DNA of 64,000 nt from Nitrososphaerota archaeon (GTDB lineage: Archaea > Thermoproteota > Nitrososphaeria > Nitrososphaerales > Nitrosopumilaceae). The position numbers and the translations under genes are program-made. The DNA is taken from assembly GCA_028867755.1 (NCBI GenBank), contig JAGWFT010000002.1:62001-126000 (forward strand). Reading direction: 5' to 3'. Position 1 is the first letter of the stretch; each line of letters starts with the position of its first letter. Shown here one piece after another: positions 41,901 to 50,918 of the stretch. The notes below the pieces were generated by a model. The model did not search any database and was not told where the DNA came from. It saw nothing but the letters and a program-made list of their open reading frames with translations.

Positions 41901-42891
41901 ATTTTTCACCGATCCTTTTCAACTGGCTAGCATCGGTATTGTAGCTGTTGGAGATACTGCCTGTAAACAGGCGGAGCAGTTCAGCAAGATACTGCACAAA
42001 CATGAAGCAATATACCAAGTCGGAGTAGTGGCATTAGTCAAAATCTCTACCGAAGTCTACGAAGATGCAAAACAAATAGCAAAACGTTTTCCAAAAAAAG
42101 AAAGACACAAGGTAGTTGGAATCTGTGCCAAGAACACCACACTGATTCGGGAGTTGGAAAAGTCTGAAGAGTTTGCAGAGAGCAAGCGAGGAGTCTGGCT
42201 ACCGAAACTAAAAGACGGCATAGACAGGATCGTAGAACTTCTTGAAACGCATCAGGTAAGCATAGTCGTTGTCTATCTTGGTAGCGGAGGTCATGCAACA
42301 CTGGGCAGGGAACTCATAACCATTCTCAAGGAAAGATATACGGGCGTTCACTTTGTCGTGGTTTTATGCAAACCATATCACGACAAGTTGTGTGAACCCA
42401 TCTACAAAAACAACCAAAAATTTGTCGTAAAAGGTGGAACTCTCAGTGTAATCTTTGAGAGTGAACTCGTAGAGAACTCGTTTGAAGCAAAAGACATTGA
42501 AAACAACACGAGTCTGTTTGCACTTCTCAACGAGAGAAAGACAGCCACTAACAAGTCTGCACCAGATATGCTGAGATTGATGGAGGCACACAAGCAATAT
42601 GTCATCAAGACCGCAGTGCGAAGCAATCCGATTTATCGCAAGCAGGGACTACTATGGGATACAACAAACAATCACAGAGATGTTACAACCGACACAATCG
42701 TGAGAGGAATCAAAGAAATCGGGATATGTCAAGACTGCCTGTATGTAATATCTGGAAGGACAACAGATGGGCAAATCAAGAATGGAATAATGCAAATCGG
42801 CAAAGGTGGCAAGGGCTTTGATCTAAACTACAGGTTACTGCCAACTGAAAAAAACGACACTCTGCTCATTGGGAAGTTTGAGCCATGCTGA
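41881..42891 (+). CDS. divergent tubulin/FtsZ-fold protein
   Basis: 337-residue protein with GTG start preceded by AGGAGGAAG (a strong ribosome-binding site). The order of elements follows tubulin/FtsZ: opening strand and loop (IGIVAVGDTACKQAEQF), a second strand (VGVVALVKIS), KVVGICA, then VSIVVVYLGSGGHATLGREL, in place of the FtsZ glycine loop GGGTGTG, and the following strand HFVVVLCKP and LSVIFESELV. The loop (residues 133-142) is altered, so GTP binding is uncertain. It may form filaments for positioning or segregation of the element. Fold assignment is by pattern, not search. Confidence 0.55.
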   Translation: MKSAESKFFTDPFQLASIGIVAVGDTACKQAEQFSKILHKHEAIYQVGVVALVKISTEVYEDAKQIAKRFPKKERHKVVGICAKNTTLIRELEKSEEFAESKRGVWLPKLKDGIDRIVELLETHQVSIVVVYLGSGGHATLGRELITILKERYTGVHFVVVLCKPYHDKLCEPIYKNNQKFVVKGGTLSVIFESELVENSFEAKDIENNTSLFALLNERKTATNKSAPDMLRLMEAHKQYVIKTAVRSNPIYRKQGLLWDTTNNHRDVTTDTIVRGIKEIGICQDCLYVISGRTTDGQIKNGIMQIGKGGKGFDLNYRLLPTEKNDTLLIGKFEPC

Positions 42892-43002
42892 CCTATCATT
42901 TTTTATTTATTTCTGTGTATACTATTATTGGTAGATTAAATCAGACACATACCAAGAGATATTCATTATGCCAAATGGCTTGCTACCATTTCTGCACTGA
43001 TT

Positions 43003-44787
43003 TTGTTAGTGTATCTGCATTACTGGTTTGTTGCTGTAGTGATTGGTGGTAGTATTATGGGTTGGAAATTCTGGCAGACAAGAGAAGAATATGATAACTA
43101 TCTTGAAGGTGTCATAAGGCGAGTCGAAAACAAAGGCTTGCATAACTTCTTGCAGGTAGTAGCTGATCCCGTACATCCAAAAGGATTCAACATAATAGAT
43201 GAAACGTTAGGTCAACTAAATCAGAACATTCTCATAAATGGTTCTGCAAGAAGTGGAAAAACATGGCTTGGAATGTATCTTTGTTTAAAATTACCACATA
43301 GGAAAATCATTCTCTCTTTCAAAAAATTTCAGAGTAATAATAGAGACTTTGATATTGGTTACAAGTGGATAGACGTATCACAGTTTTTCCCAAACTTGTT
43401 CGCTGACGGGCAAAGTTTTTGTGAGGCATTTCGTTGCGCTTTCTTTAGCGATTTATCAAGTCGTGGACTTATGATCGATACGATCTTGTCTAAGGTCAAT
43501 GAAGTAATTGAGCAAGAGCCTAAGAACTTTGACGAATTCTTCAAGGCACTCGATAGAGTAGCAAAAAGTGGTCAGTGGGATGCCAACATTACAAACATTG
43601 TAAAATCAAAAGTCAAGAAATTACAGGTTGAGGGTGCAAAGCACGGCAGTATTAATTTTAGACAGGGAAACATAGTGTTAGATCTGGGAAATCTTCCAGA
43701 TGATGAGGTAAAGTCCTTTGTAGCCGAGTTATTTTTGAGACAGATAAACAGGATTGAAGAACAGGAACAAAACACAGAGAAGGTCTATGTTGTCATAGAC
43801 GAGGCTTGGCACATTCTAGCCAGCAAACAACAAAAGTCTATCATAGGAACGATGTTGCTTCAGGGTGCTTTCTATATTCAACTTATCATAATTACCCAAA
43901 ACTATACGCATCTTGATGAAGATTATCGGGGGCATTTCGGTTCTCATTTTTGCTTTAGAAATACAAACGATAAGGATTCAAAAGCGATTGAGGCTGGCTA
44001 TGGTGCGTTTGTCAGGGATGGGGTTAGACAATTACCAGATTTTTGCTATACTAATCTTAGATATCAACATGGAGAAAATATCTTACCATATTGGAAATTA
44101 AATTTTGAGAAATTGGAGAGGTTAATACAAGAAGCAAGACAGACTCATGTAGCAGAAGATAACCCACAGGCTGATTTTGTCAGTGATGGAAATAATGTTT
44201 GGAAGGATGGAGAAGAAAAGAAGAAGGATGAAACAAAAGAGAAGGAAAATTTGGAAGAGAGGGCTATTGACGTTCTCAAAAAAAGTGAGGTGGCTATGTA
44301 TGGATATGAACTTGGCAAGGCAGTTGGCGTTAAACCAAAAGATGTAACTACCAGAAGGAAAATTCTAAGAAAACTTTTAGAAGACAATAAAATAAAAGAA
44401 TGGATTTGTCAAATACGAAATGAAGAAGTTTCATACTACTACCTGATTAACGATGGTCGTGATGTATGCCATAATCTTATGACAAGAGAGACAAAGAAAA
44501 AGTTTGGAGACTGGAAGATTATTTTCGAGGCATCGCAGGGAACAGGAGGCGCAGATTTTGTAATACTACGAGAGAAAGATGGAAAGAAAATTGCCATCGA
44601 GTGTGAAACTAGTTTAAAGAAGGACGCCTCGGATCTGCGTGAAAGGATTGAAAAGAACCTTGCAGATGGAATTGACACAATAATTATGAGTCCTACAGAA
44701 GCGGTCAGAGAAAACTATTCTGCTTTGTTTGAGTGCAAATGCTGTCTTATTTCTGAATTGGAGATATTGAAGAATTGGAAAAAGTAA
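43003..44787 (+). CDS. HerA-type ATPase with winged helix and PD-(D/E)XK-like nuclease domain
   Basis: 594 residues. An N-terminal membrane segment (about 4-24; the reading frame stays open and hydrophobic back to 42940, so the true start may be earlier). FtsK/HerA ATPase core: Walker A GSARSGKT (80-87), Walker B VYVVIDEAWH (261-270), sensor LIIITQNY. A charged linker (EEKKKDETKEKE) leads to a winged helix (about 420-480). The last ~100 residues resemble a restriction-endonuclease fold: GGADFVI with Asp517, IAIECETS with Glu532 and Glu534. Such ATPases pump DNA; the fused nuclease suggests DNA transfer or defence. Confidence 0.75.
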   Translation: MLVYLHYWFVAVVIGGSIMGWKFWQTREEYDNYLEGVIRRVENKGLHNFLQVVADPVHPKGFNIIDETLGQLNQNILINGSARSGKTWLGMYLCLKLPHRKIILSFKKFQSNNRDFDIGYKWIDVSQFFPNLFADGQSFCEAFRCAFFSDLSSRGLMIDTILSKVNEVIEQEPKNFDEFFKALDRVAKSGQWDANITNIVKSKVKKLQVEGAKHGSINFRQGNIVLDLGNLPDDEVKSFVAELFLRQINRIEEQEQNTEKVYVVIDEAWHILASKQQKSIIGTMLLQGAFYIQLIIITQNYTHLDEDYRGHFGSHFCFRNTNDKDSKAIEAGYGAFVRDGVRQLPDFCYTNLRYQHGENILPYWKLNFEKLERLIQEARQTHVAEDNPQADFVSDGNNVWKDGEEKKKDETKEKENLEERAIDVLKKSEVAMYGYELGKAVGVKPKDVTTRRKILRKLLEDNKIKEWICQIRNEEVSYYYLINDGRDVCHNLMTRETKKKFGDWKIIFEASQGTGGADFVILREKDGKKIAIECETSLKKDASDLRERIEKNLADGIDTIIMSPTEAVRENYSALFECKCCLISELEILKNWKK

Positions 44788-45680
44788 AAATTCCTAGAGA
44801 CTGGTCTAGAGTCAGGGATGCCATAGTCAGCCGTATTCTGGGGTTTACTACAACATCAGCTAATGCAAAACCATATCGAGACAAAAAGGGAGACTTGGTT
44901 ATACCGATGGGTCACGACGGGGCTTGGCTGATTATATGCATGATGCTCTCAACTCTCATTTTTGCTGGCATCTTTCGTATATCTGGGATGAGTCTTGCAG
45001 AAACGCAGACAGAGTTTCCAAAGTATGATGCTGAGTGGATTTTTCTTATAATGGTCTTATTCCTTTTGCCAAGAATAGTTTTCAGAGGAATTTTAGGCTA
45101 TAGAGATATCCCTAAAGGTTGGACAAGAGAACAGGCTGAGGCTTTTTTTAATTTACAAGGAGCGAGGTCAAGGTGGAAAAGCCTTCTAGAAGAGGTGCTT
45201 GCATGGTTTCCTCTGATAACTTGTTTTAAAATAATTAACAATGTTGGCAAACAAGTTGGTGGTAAGGATTGGAAATTTGGCAGGTGGCTAGTAACTGTTT
45301 TTGCGTGGATGGTTGGATATTATGCATTTTTTAGACTGGTGTTTTGGGTTGAATCTTATGTAAAAGACGCAACGTTAAGCACGTTACTTCCAATAAGTGC
45401 GATAGTCTTTGCTATCATAGCACCTATAGTTTATGCAAGGAAAAAATATCTCACACATTTCAAGAATAACAAAAGATCTCTTGTTGAAGCCTATATGGAA
45501 ATAAAACATGGAAGGCGATGGAGAGTGTGGCTTTATGCATTTATTGGCGTTGGATTGTGCGGTGTTCCCTTGATGATGTATTTTGGGATTGACAAATTAT
45601 TATTTAGCGTGCCAGCCTATTTTGGATTACTTGTTTTCTGTGCATTGAAAGGCAGAGGAAAGTTAAGAAGAAAAAACTAG
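44775..45680 (+). CDS. polytopic membrane protein of the element
   Basis: 301-residue protein, TTG start, overlapping the ATPase gene by 13 bases. It has five to seven hydrophobic helices (around 50-68, 88-105, 140-155, 168-190, 205-222, 255-275) joined by basic loops, and a basic C-terminus (GRGKLRRKN). The tight overlap suggests it acts with the ATPase, perhaps as a membrane channel or anchor. No family recognised. Confidence 0.65.
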   Translation: MEKVKIPRDWSRVRDAIVSRILGFTTTSANAKPYRDKKGDLVIPMGHDGAWLIICMMLSTLIFAGIFRISGMSLAETQTEFPKYDAEWIFLIMVLFLLPRIVFRGILGYRDIPKGWTREQAEAFFNLQGARSRWKSLLEEVLAWFPLITCFKIINNVGKQVGGKDWKFGRWLVTVFAWMVGYYAFFRLVFWVESYVKDATLSTLLPISAIVFAIIAPIVYARKKYLTHFKNNKRSLVEAYMEIKHGRRWRVWLYAFIGVGLCGVPLMMYFGIDKLLFSVPAYFGLLVFCALKGRGKLRRKN

Positions 45681-45754
45681 TATCTTTTACTTGAAGTGTA
45701 GAACCCAGAGCGAGGCTTCTTAGATGTTGTGTTTCTAAATAATATTGTGATGAA

Positions 45755-46174
45755 ATGGAAAATGAAACACCACAGATTGAGGAGAGGTATAGGAGACTAT
45801 ACAGAAGTTATGAAACAGAAGACAAGAAAAGGTCTTACGACCTGTTTGTAAGACAGGACAAGAGCAGGACAACGGTATCAACCATACAGAGCGAGAAGAT
45901 CGCAGAAGGCGAGGAAAAATCAATCTCTGTATTTCTCCGAGAAGAGAACCACATAATCTCTATTGAGGTCTGGACGGGCTTTGTAGGTGATGTTCTCAAA
46001 AAGTACGAGCGTCAGTATACTGGACGAGTGGATTATGACATTGGAGCTCTCTTTATGAGCGAGATATACGACAACGCACTACGCATCAACAGCAGGACGC
46101 CATCGGTTGCAAAGGTCTCGGAAAAAATAATAGACTTTGCAAAAATGCACAGGGAGAAGCAGAAATCATTATGA
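45755..46174 (+). CDS. hypothetical protein of the element
   Basis: 139-residue highly charged protein, mostly alpha-helical at the N-terminus (IEERYRRLYRSYETEDKKRSY) with a strand-helix core (ISVFLREENHIISIEVWTG). It overlaps nothing and begins a second small gene run. Function unknown. Confidence 0.55.
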   Translation: MENETPQIEERYRRLYRSYETEDKKRSYDLFVRQDKSRTTVSTIQSEKIAEGEEKSISVFLREENHIISIEVWTGFVGDVLKKYERQYTGRVDYDIGALFMSEIYDNALRINSRTPSVAKVSEKIIDFAKMHREKQKSL

Positions 46175-46175
46175 A

Positions 46176-46415
46176 ATGCGACAGAAAAATAGACAAATCA
46201 AGTATGCACTTGTGTTACTACAAGTTGGTCTTTTAGCAAGTGCATTTTTTCTTTTCTTTGGTCTAGTGGCGATGATGCTATATCTAATTGGTGAAATTAG
46301 CATCGCTGAGATTGTTGATTATTTGCTACTTTCTACTACGTGGGAGAGTGTGGGAATAACATTTTTTGAAGGTTTGATATGGATTGCGTTTAAGAAAAAT
46401 AGGTCGAAAAAATGA
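46176..46415 (+). CDS. small two-helix membrane protein of the element
   Basis: 79 residues from the ATG at 46176, chosen over a TTG at 46137 that overlaps the preceding gene. Two membrane helices (about 10-40 and 52-70) and a basic end. It overlaps the next microgene by 4 bases. Confidence 0.5.
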   Translation: MRQKNRQIKYALVLLQVGLLASAFFLFFGLVAMMLYLIGEISIAEIVDYLLLSTTWESVGITFFEGLIWIAFKKNRSKK

Positions 46416-46537
46416 TAGACAATATATTGAATTTCCTACTTGGATTGATTGATGGTACTTATGATAATGATGAAGATGTGAATGAAAAACTAAAGGTGAT
46501 TGAACGAGAAAAATTAAAGAGTTTAAAAAGAAAATAG
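46412..46537 (+). CDS. 41-residue microprotein of the element
   Basis: Microprotein with a hydrophobic N-terminus (IDNILNFLLGLIDGTY) and a charged helical tail (NEKLKVIEREKLKSLKRK). Its ATG overlaps the preceding stop as ATGA, the same coupling seen elsewhere in the element. Confidence 0.4.
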   Translation: MIDNILNFLLGLIDGTYDNDEDVNEKLKVIEREKLKSLKRK

Positions 46538-46560
46538 ATCCACGATCCTGCAAGCATAAG

Positions 46561-46677
46561 ATGCTTGTCTATTATCGGAGAAGGTATGGAAATGTAGTAT
46601 GGGAGTTCTGGCGTTGCCTTGATTGTAAAAAAATAGTTCGCAAGGCAATATGGAATGTAAAGAATTTCTTTGGTTAA
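46561..46677 (+). CDS. possible zinc-binding microprotein
   Basis: 38 codons from ATG 46561, aromatic and basic, with CLDC. The frame is open upstream to about 46504, where CKH adds a further potential Cys/His pair, so the real start may be non-canonical and earlier. Low confidence. Confidence 0.3.
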   Translation: MLVYYRRRYGNVVWEFWRCLDCKKIVRKAIWNVKNFFG

Positions 46678-46726
46678 ATGGTAGGTGTGTGGGCTTACTC
46701 TTTATTCGACCCACACGGAGAGTAAC

Positions 46727-46924
46727 TTACTTTGTTTTGTCTGGTTCTTTTCTTAGAAGGTGCTGATATGGGCTAGGGCGGTACATTGTTACTACCCCAT
46801 GACGAATCATGTCGTCCATTATTTCGCTGTCCTTCAAAGGACGCTGGCAAAGTCTACAATAGACTCTGTACGTCCAATATGGTCTTCTATTTTCATAGAA
46901 GGTTCTTGGTTTGTTGTTTTCCAT
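46727..46924 (-). CDS. small Cys-containing protein
   Basis: About 65 residues from the Met at 46924 (an upstream Met at 47005 is possible). Aromatic-rich opening (TFYENRRPYWTYRVYC) and C-x2-C (CRLCQRPL), like a treble-clef or zinc-ribbon fragment. It is divergent from the restriction gene. Function unknown. Confidence 0.4.
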   Translation of the reverse strand: MENNKPRTFYENRRPYWTYRVYCRLCQRPLKDSEIMDDMIRHGVVTMYRPSPYQHLLRKEPDKTK

Positions 46925-47093
46925 TTCCGTTACCTCGCCTAGTTTCTTAGGCAGTATTATTACTATAATCCTGCACTTTAAGTTATCTTCAAAAACAAAT
47001 GTCATTGTAATGAAAATGAGCGAAGCCTAAAGACGACCAGTTTTATCATAACCTTAAATCTCTCAAATTATCGAATAAAATAAGAGAATTCGT

Positions 47094-50069
47094 ATGGATC
47101 TAACAAAAGAAAATCTGCATGTTATCATCAGCGAATTTAGAGAATGGTTCAAGGGCAATGATGGTCAGAGGCATTTCAATAACATAGAGAAGGAAAAACA
47201 AGATGTAAAGGATCTCATGAAAAAACTAAAACCAATGGATAAGAACTCGCCAGAGTTCGTTGACTGGGTTCTATATGGGTTGCTACCTTATTTTAAAACA
47301 AAATTTGCAAAACGTGTTAGTACATTTCCCGTATTTCTAAACATAAAACTCTTCCTTAAAAATCGTAACGAGGAAGATTGGACAATATTGGCGAATATGA
47401 TATATGATCTTGCTCACAATTTTCAAGAAACGCCCAATAAGTTAGATATCTGGATTAAAGATTTTATTTCTGACAAAGCTCGTAGTAGAATGATTCAGTG
47501 TGGCACAATATCTCCGATAATATTTTGTATCAACGAATCGTTCCCAGTAGTGAATAACAGGGTCAGACATACCTACAATGAATTTGCAACTGTTTTTGGT
47601 TGGAATGATATCATGTCTCAGAAATTAGAACACTATTTGGACAATGTAAAAAAATGTCAGAAACTTATTGATGCATTAGGTGTTGAAGAACTTAGAAATC
47701 TTACCATTTTTGATGAATTCTGTTATTGGTATGATTATATTTACAAAGGAGAAAACGATGAGGAAGAAGAAACTGAATCTGATGTTGAGGTAAAGACAAG
47801 AGCTGAGGAAGTTAATCTTCCAATGTTTCTTGAGTCTGCACAATTAAGTAATCTAGCTAAATTTGAACCGCATTCGCTACGTAATCCAGAGAGAATCAAA
47901 ATCGACCAGATTATTTCTAATGCTTCTAACGGTAAATGGGTTCTACCAAATTTTCAAAGATATTTTGATTGGAAGAAGAACGATGTCAAGGAATTACTAA
48001 AATCAATATTCAACGATTATTATGTAGGAGCACTTCTTCTGTGGGATGTCGGAAAAGAACCAGAATTAGATCCTATGCCCATCATGGGTGTGGATATTAG
48101 AAAGGACGAACTCAAACCAAATTCTATCATTTTAGACGGGCAACAAAGGATTACATCGCTTTATTACGCACTGAGAGCGCCTAATTTTCCATTGCGGGGT
48201 AGTAGCGCACCTCTCTATTTTTACATTAACTTTTCTGAATTTTTTAATCAAAATGAGTCGAGTGACATTATAGAAATATTACCGAGAAAATTGGGCAGAG
48301 ATGAATCTTTTAAAAAAAGACTGTTTCCATTCTATGAATTAGAGAAGTATTCTGAATGGGTAGATGGTTTTGAAGATTTTATGTTGAAGGCTTCAACAGA
48401 CCAAGATAAGATAAGATCTATTAGGAGAATCATCGACAAAAAATTAAGGCATGTAATAGACGGTTTTGAAATTCCATATATCTCTCTTCCAGAAACAATG
48501 GAATTACCACAAGTAACCGATATTTTTGAAAAAATAAACACGATGGGAAAAGTCCTTAGCGTATTTGATCTTTTGATAGCTAGACTTAGCAAATACGAAA
48601 TAGAATTGAAAACACATTGGGAGGAATCCGTTAAGCGATTCCCTAAATTGCTTGAATATTACAAATCAATAGATAAGATACCCATTTACATCCTTCAGGC
48701 AATTTCCCTCTGCTATAATAAAACTAGTTCTTGTAAAAGAGAAGATATTCTAAATATATATCAAAATGTTTTTGAGCCTACAGATCTTTCCTTTGAGGAA
48801 ATTTGGAACGAGATGACAGAATACTTGAACAAGGGCATATTAAAAATTGAAAATCTGAGAGATGGGTTTGGTGTTAAAGACAGAAATGAGTTGCCGTTTG
48901 CTCCTATGATTCCTATACTGGCAGCCCTAACTAAGGAAATTGAATCGAGACATAACAAAGTCGACTGTTACAAAAAACTTGGCACATGGTACTGGACATC
49001 AGTCTTCTCTAATGCATACTCTGGTGCTGTTGATAGCCAGTTAACAGCAGATTTCAAGGAAATGAAAGATTGGTTCTCCGATGATACTAAGATTCCAAAA
49101 ACAGTAGATAGAGCTAGGAGAGAATTTGCCACGTTGAATCTTCGTGAAATACAATCTAAATCAAGTGCGATGTACAGAGGAGTCTTGTCACTTTTAGCGT
49201 TGGAAGGAGCTAATGACTTTAACACTAATCAAACCCTTGAGAATGCCCGAAATAACGATAAAGACCACCTGTTTCCCAAAGCTGAATTTCATTCTATGAG
49301 GAATGTAAATTCTATTTTAAACATAAGCTGGATGTCTGATGAGACCAACAGGAAGATTAAGAGATACAAGAAACCCTCCGCTTATGTCAAAGAGTTCATT
49401 AAGGAAAAATATGGCGGAAATGAAAAAGAATTTTTGAAAGTTTTGGAAAGTCATTTCATAAACAAAAATGCCTATGATTGTATGTTAAGAGATGACTTTC
49501 AGGGTTTCATTTCTGAACGCGAAAAAGTCGTTCTTGGTAAGATTAAGAATGCGATCGGTCTTGAAGGTACTGTACAAGACCACACTCTGATAACTCCAGA
49601 GCAACCATTTTCAAATCGTGTAGCTTTCTGGAATACGATAAAATCCTGTGATAGTTATATTTACTGGGTCGATAAATATTTCTCAAAGGAAGGACTCGAG
49701 CTACTCTCTCAATCATTGGATACAAACAAAACAAAAACTGTAAAGATAATCATTTCAGTTGAGAAAGCAGATGAAAAACTAAGAAGTCTCTTCAAAGACT
49801 TTAGAGAAGAGATGAAAAACAAGAATACTATCTGCGAGCTCAGGGTGATAACCGATTCTAAGTTGAAATCAAGTATACACGACAGATGGATATTGTCAAA
49901 GAACAGTTGTTTTAACATACCGTCGCCTGACACAGTAGCGAGAGGTCAGTACAGTGAAATAAAAGCCACAGAAAACAGACCTCCTTTCGATGATTGGTGG
50001 ACGAGAAGCCTCGATATAATCAACAATTGGAATGAAATTCAGAAAAGTAAAGAGATAATTTCAAAATAA
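47094..50069 (+). CDS. GmrSD-like (DUF262-DUF1524) restriction protein with PLD-like C-terminal domain
   Basis: 991 residues in at least four parts. Residues 1-255 are a helical N-terminal region of unknown family. DUF262 follows: LPNFQRYFDWKKNDV near 283-297, YVGALLLW, and ILDGQQRITSL at about 344-354, the NTP-site motif. The DUF1524 HNH-type nuclease carries DHLFPKAEF at about 724. Residues about 835-991 resemble a PLD-like domain (YIYWVDKYFSKEG, IHDRWILSK). GmrSD enzymes cut phage DNA with modified cytosines. The long N-terminus and added C-terminal domain are unusual. Confidence 0.8.
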   Translation: MDLTKENLHVIISEFREWFKGNDGQRHFNNIEKEKQDVKDLMKKLKPMDKNSPEFVDWVLYGLLPYFKTKFAKRVSTFPVFLNIKLFLKNRNEEDWTILANMIYDLAHNFQETPNKLDIWIKDFISDKARSRMIQCGTISPIIFCINESFPVVNNRVRHTYNEFATVFGWNDIMSQKLEHYLDNVKKCQKLIDALGVEELRNLTIFDEFCYWYDYIYKGENDEEEETESDVEVKTRAEEVNLPMFLESAQLSNLAKFEPHSLRNPERIKIDQIISNASNGKWVLPNFQRYFDWKKNDVKELLKSIFNDYYVGALLLWDVGKEPELDPMPIMGVDIRKDELKPNSIILDGQQRITSLYYALRAPNFPLRGSSAPLYFYINFSEFFNQNESSDIIEILPRKLGRDESFKKRLFPFYELEKYSEWVDGFEDFMLKASTDQDKIRSIRRIIDKKLRHVIDGFEIPYISLPETMELPQVTDIFEKINTMGKVLSVFDLLIARLSKYEIELKTHWEESVKRFPKLLEYYKSIDKIPIYILQAISLCYNKTSSCKREDILNIYQNVFEPTDLSFEEIWNEMTEYLNKGILKIENLRDGFGVKDRNELPFAPMIPILAALTKEIESRHNKVDCYKKLGTWYWTSVFSNAYSGAVDSQLTADFKEMKDWFSDDTKIPKTVDRARREFATLNLREIQSKSSAMYRGVLSLLALEGANDFNTNQTLENARNNDKDHLFPKAEFHSMRNVNSILNISWMSDETNRKIKRYKKPSAYVKEFIKEKYGGNEKEFLKVLESHFINKNAYDCMLRDDFQGFISEREKVVLGKIKNAIGLEGTVQDHTLITPEQPFSNRVAFWNTIKSCDSYIYWVDKYFSKEGLELLSQSLDTNKTKTVKIIISVEKADEKLRSLFKDFREEMKNKNTICELRVITDSKLKSSIHDRWILSKNSCFNIPSPDTVARGQYSEIKATENRPPFDDWWTRSLDIINNWNEIQKSKEIISK

Positions 50070-50253
50070 TCCACAGTTTGTTTAGATCTTCGATAAGAAA
50101 CTTGTTACCGCCTATCTTGTTAATACCTCCGTAAAAGGTAAGGCTTGTCAATTACTGTTTTTCTCGAACTATAGTTAAGAGTTCCTTGATTTACAAGCCA
50201 ACACCCAACATCTGCTATTGATTCACATCCCAAAGGGTGAGCCGAAGGCTCGC

Positions 50254-50517
50254 TTAATCCTTACCATATACTTGTTTATGACTGCCAACTCTACGCAGTT
50301 CTATTGTATTGTTTACAAAATCAACCGAGTAGATAATTCTATTACTCTTATCAAGGTTGTAGGCATATACTCTTAGACTCTGTTTGTAGTCGCCTAATTT
50401 TGTAGGATTTTCAGACTTGACTAATTCAGCGAGTACCGAGTCAACTCTTTTTTGAAAATCAGAACTCAATGACTTGTATTGTTTGATAAACTTCTTGTTT
50501 GGAGCAAGTATCCACAA
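50254..50517 (-). CDS. RelE/ParE-superfamily toxin
   Basis: 87-residue protein with the RelE fold pattern: KKFIKQYKSLSSDFQKRVDSVLAEL, LRVYAYNLDKSNRIIYSVD, and the end ELRRVGSHKQVYG containing the basic and His/Tyr residues typical of ribosome-dependent mRNA interferases. TTG start at 50517, one base after the antitoxin stop. It would cleave mRNA when freed from its antitoxin. Confidence 0.75.
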   Translation of the reverse strand: MWILAPNKKFIKQYKSLSSDFQKRVDSVLAELVKSENPTKLGDYKQSLRVYAYNLDKSNRIIYSVDFVNNTIELRRVGSHKQVYGKD

Positions 50518-50518
50518 T

Positions 50519-50665
50519 TTAACTATGTAATTCTTTGAGAAGTTCTTCTAAAGTGCTTCGTTTTATCTTGCCTTTGGCTTTATCGGACTCGTATTCTTTG
50601 ATATCTGCTATCTCTTCTGGTGTGAGATCGTCTTCTACTTTGGTCTTCTTTGTGGCTCGTTGCAT
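50519..50665 (-). CDS. antitoxin of RelE-type pair
   Basis: 48-residue charged protein: basic N-terminus (QRATKKTKVEDDL), helix TPEEIADIKEYE and a C-terminal helix STLEELLKELHS that could wrap the toxin. It lies directly upstream of the toxin. Annotated from gene order and size; no DNA-binding motif is obvious. Confidence 0.65.
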   Translation of the reverse strand: MQRATKKTKVEDDLTPEEIADIKEYESDKAKGKIKRSTLEELLKELHS

Positions 50666-50750
50666 GTTACCTTCACTATGTTATAGCATAGTAGAATAAT
50701 TAAAACTATGTGTAACTATTGTAACTATGTTTGACTATTGAAGACGCTCA

Positions 50751-50790
50751 GTCTCAATTCACCCCGTCCCACGGACACCCCTCTTGAGAC
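50751..50790. repeat. hairpin repeat unit, copy 1
   Basis: Outer stem GTCTCAA/TTGAGAC encloses conserved TTCACCCC and ACCCCTC flanks with an inner GTCC-CAC-GGAC stem. Loop flanks match copy 2, while the stems differ but still pair. Confidence 0.7.
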
Positions 50791-50918
50791 TTCGCTTTTT
50801 GTCTAATTGACGAAATCCTCGCTCACCTCTAACACCAGGATCGTAAAACTCTCTTGGTGTTTTTTTGCTTACGCAAAACCGAGGCTCACCGAGGTAGAGG
50901 TAAAATTTCGCAGTTCGT

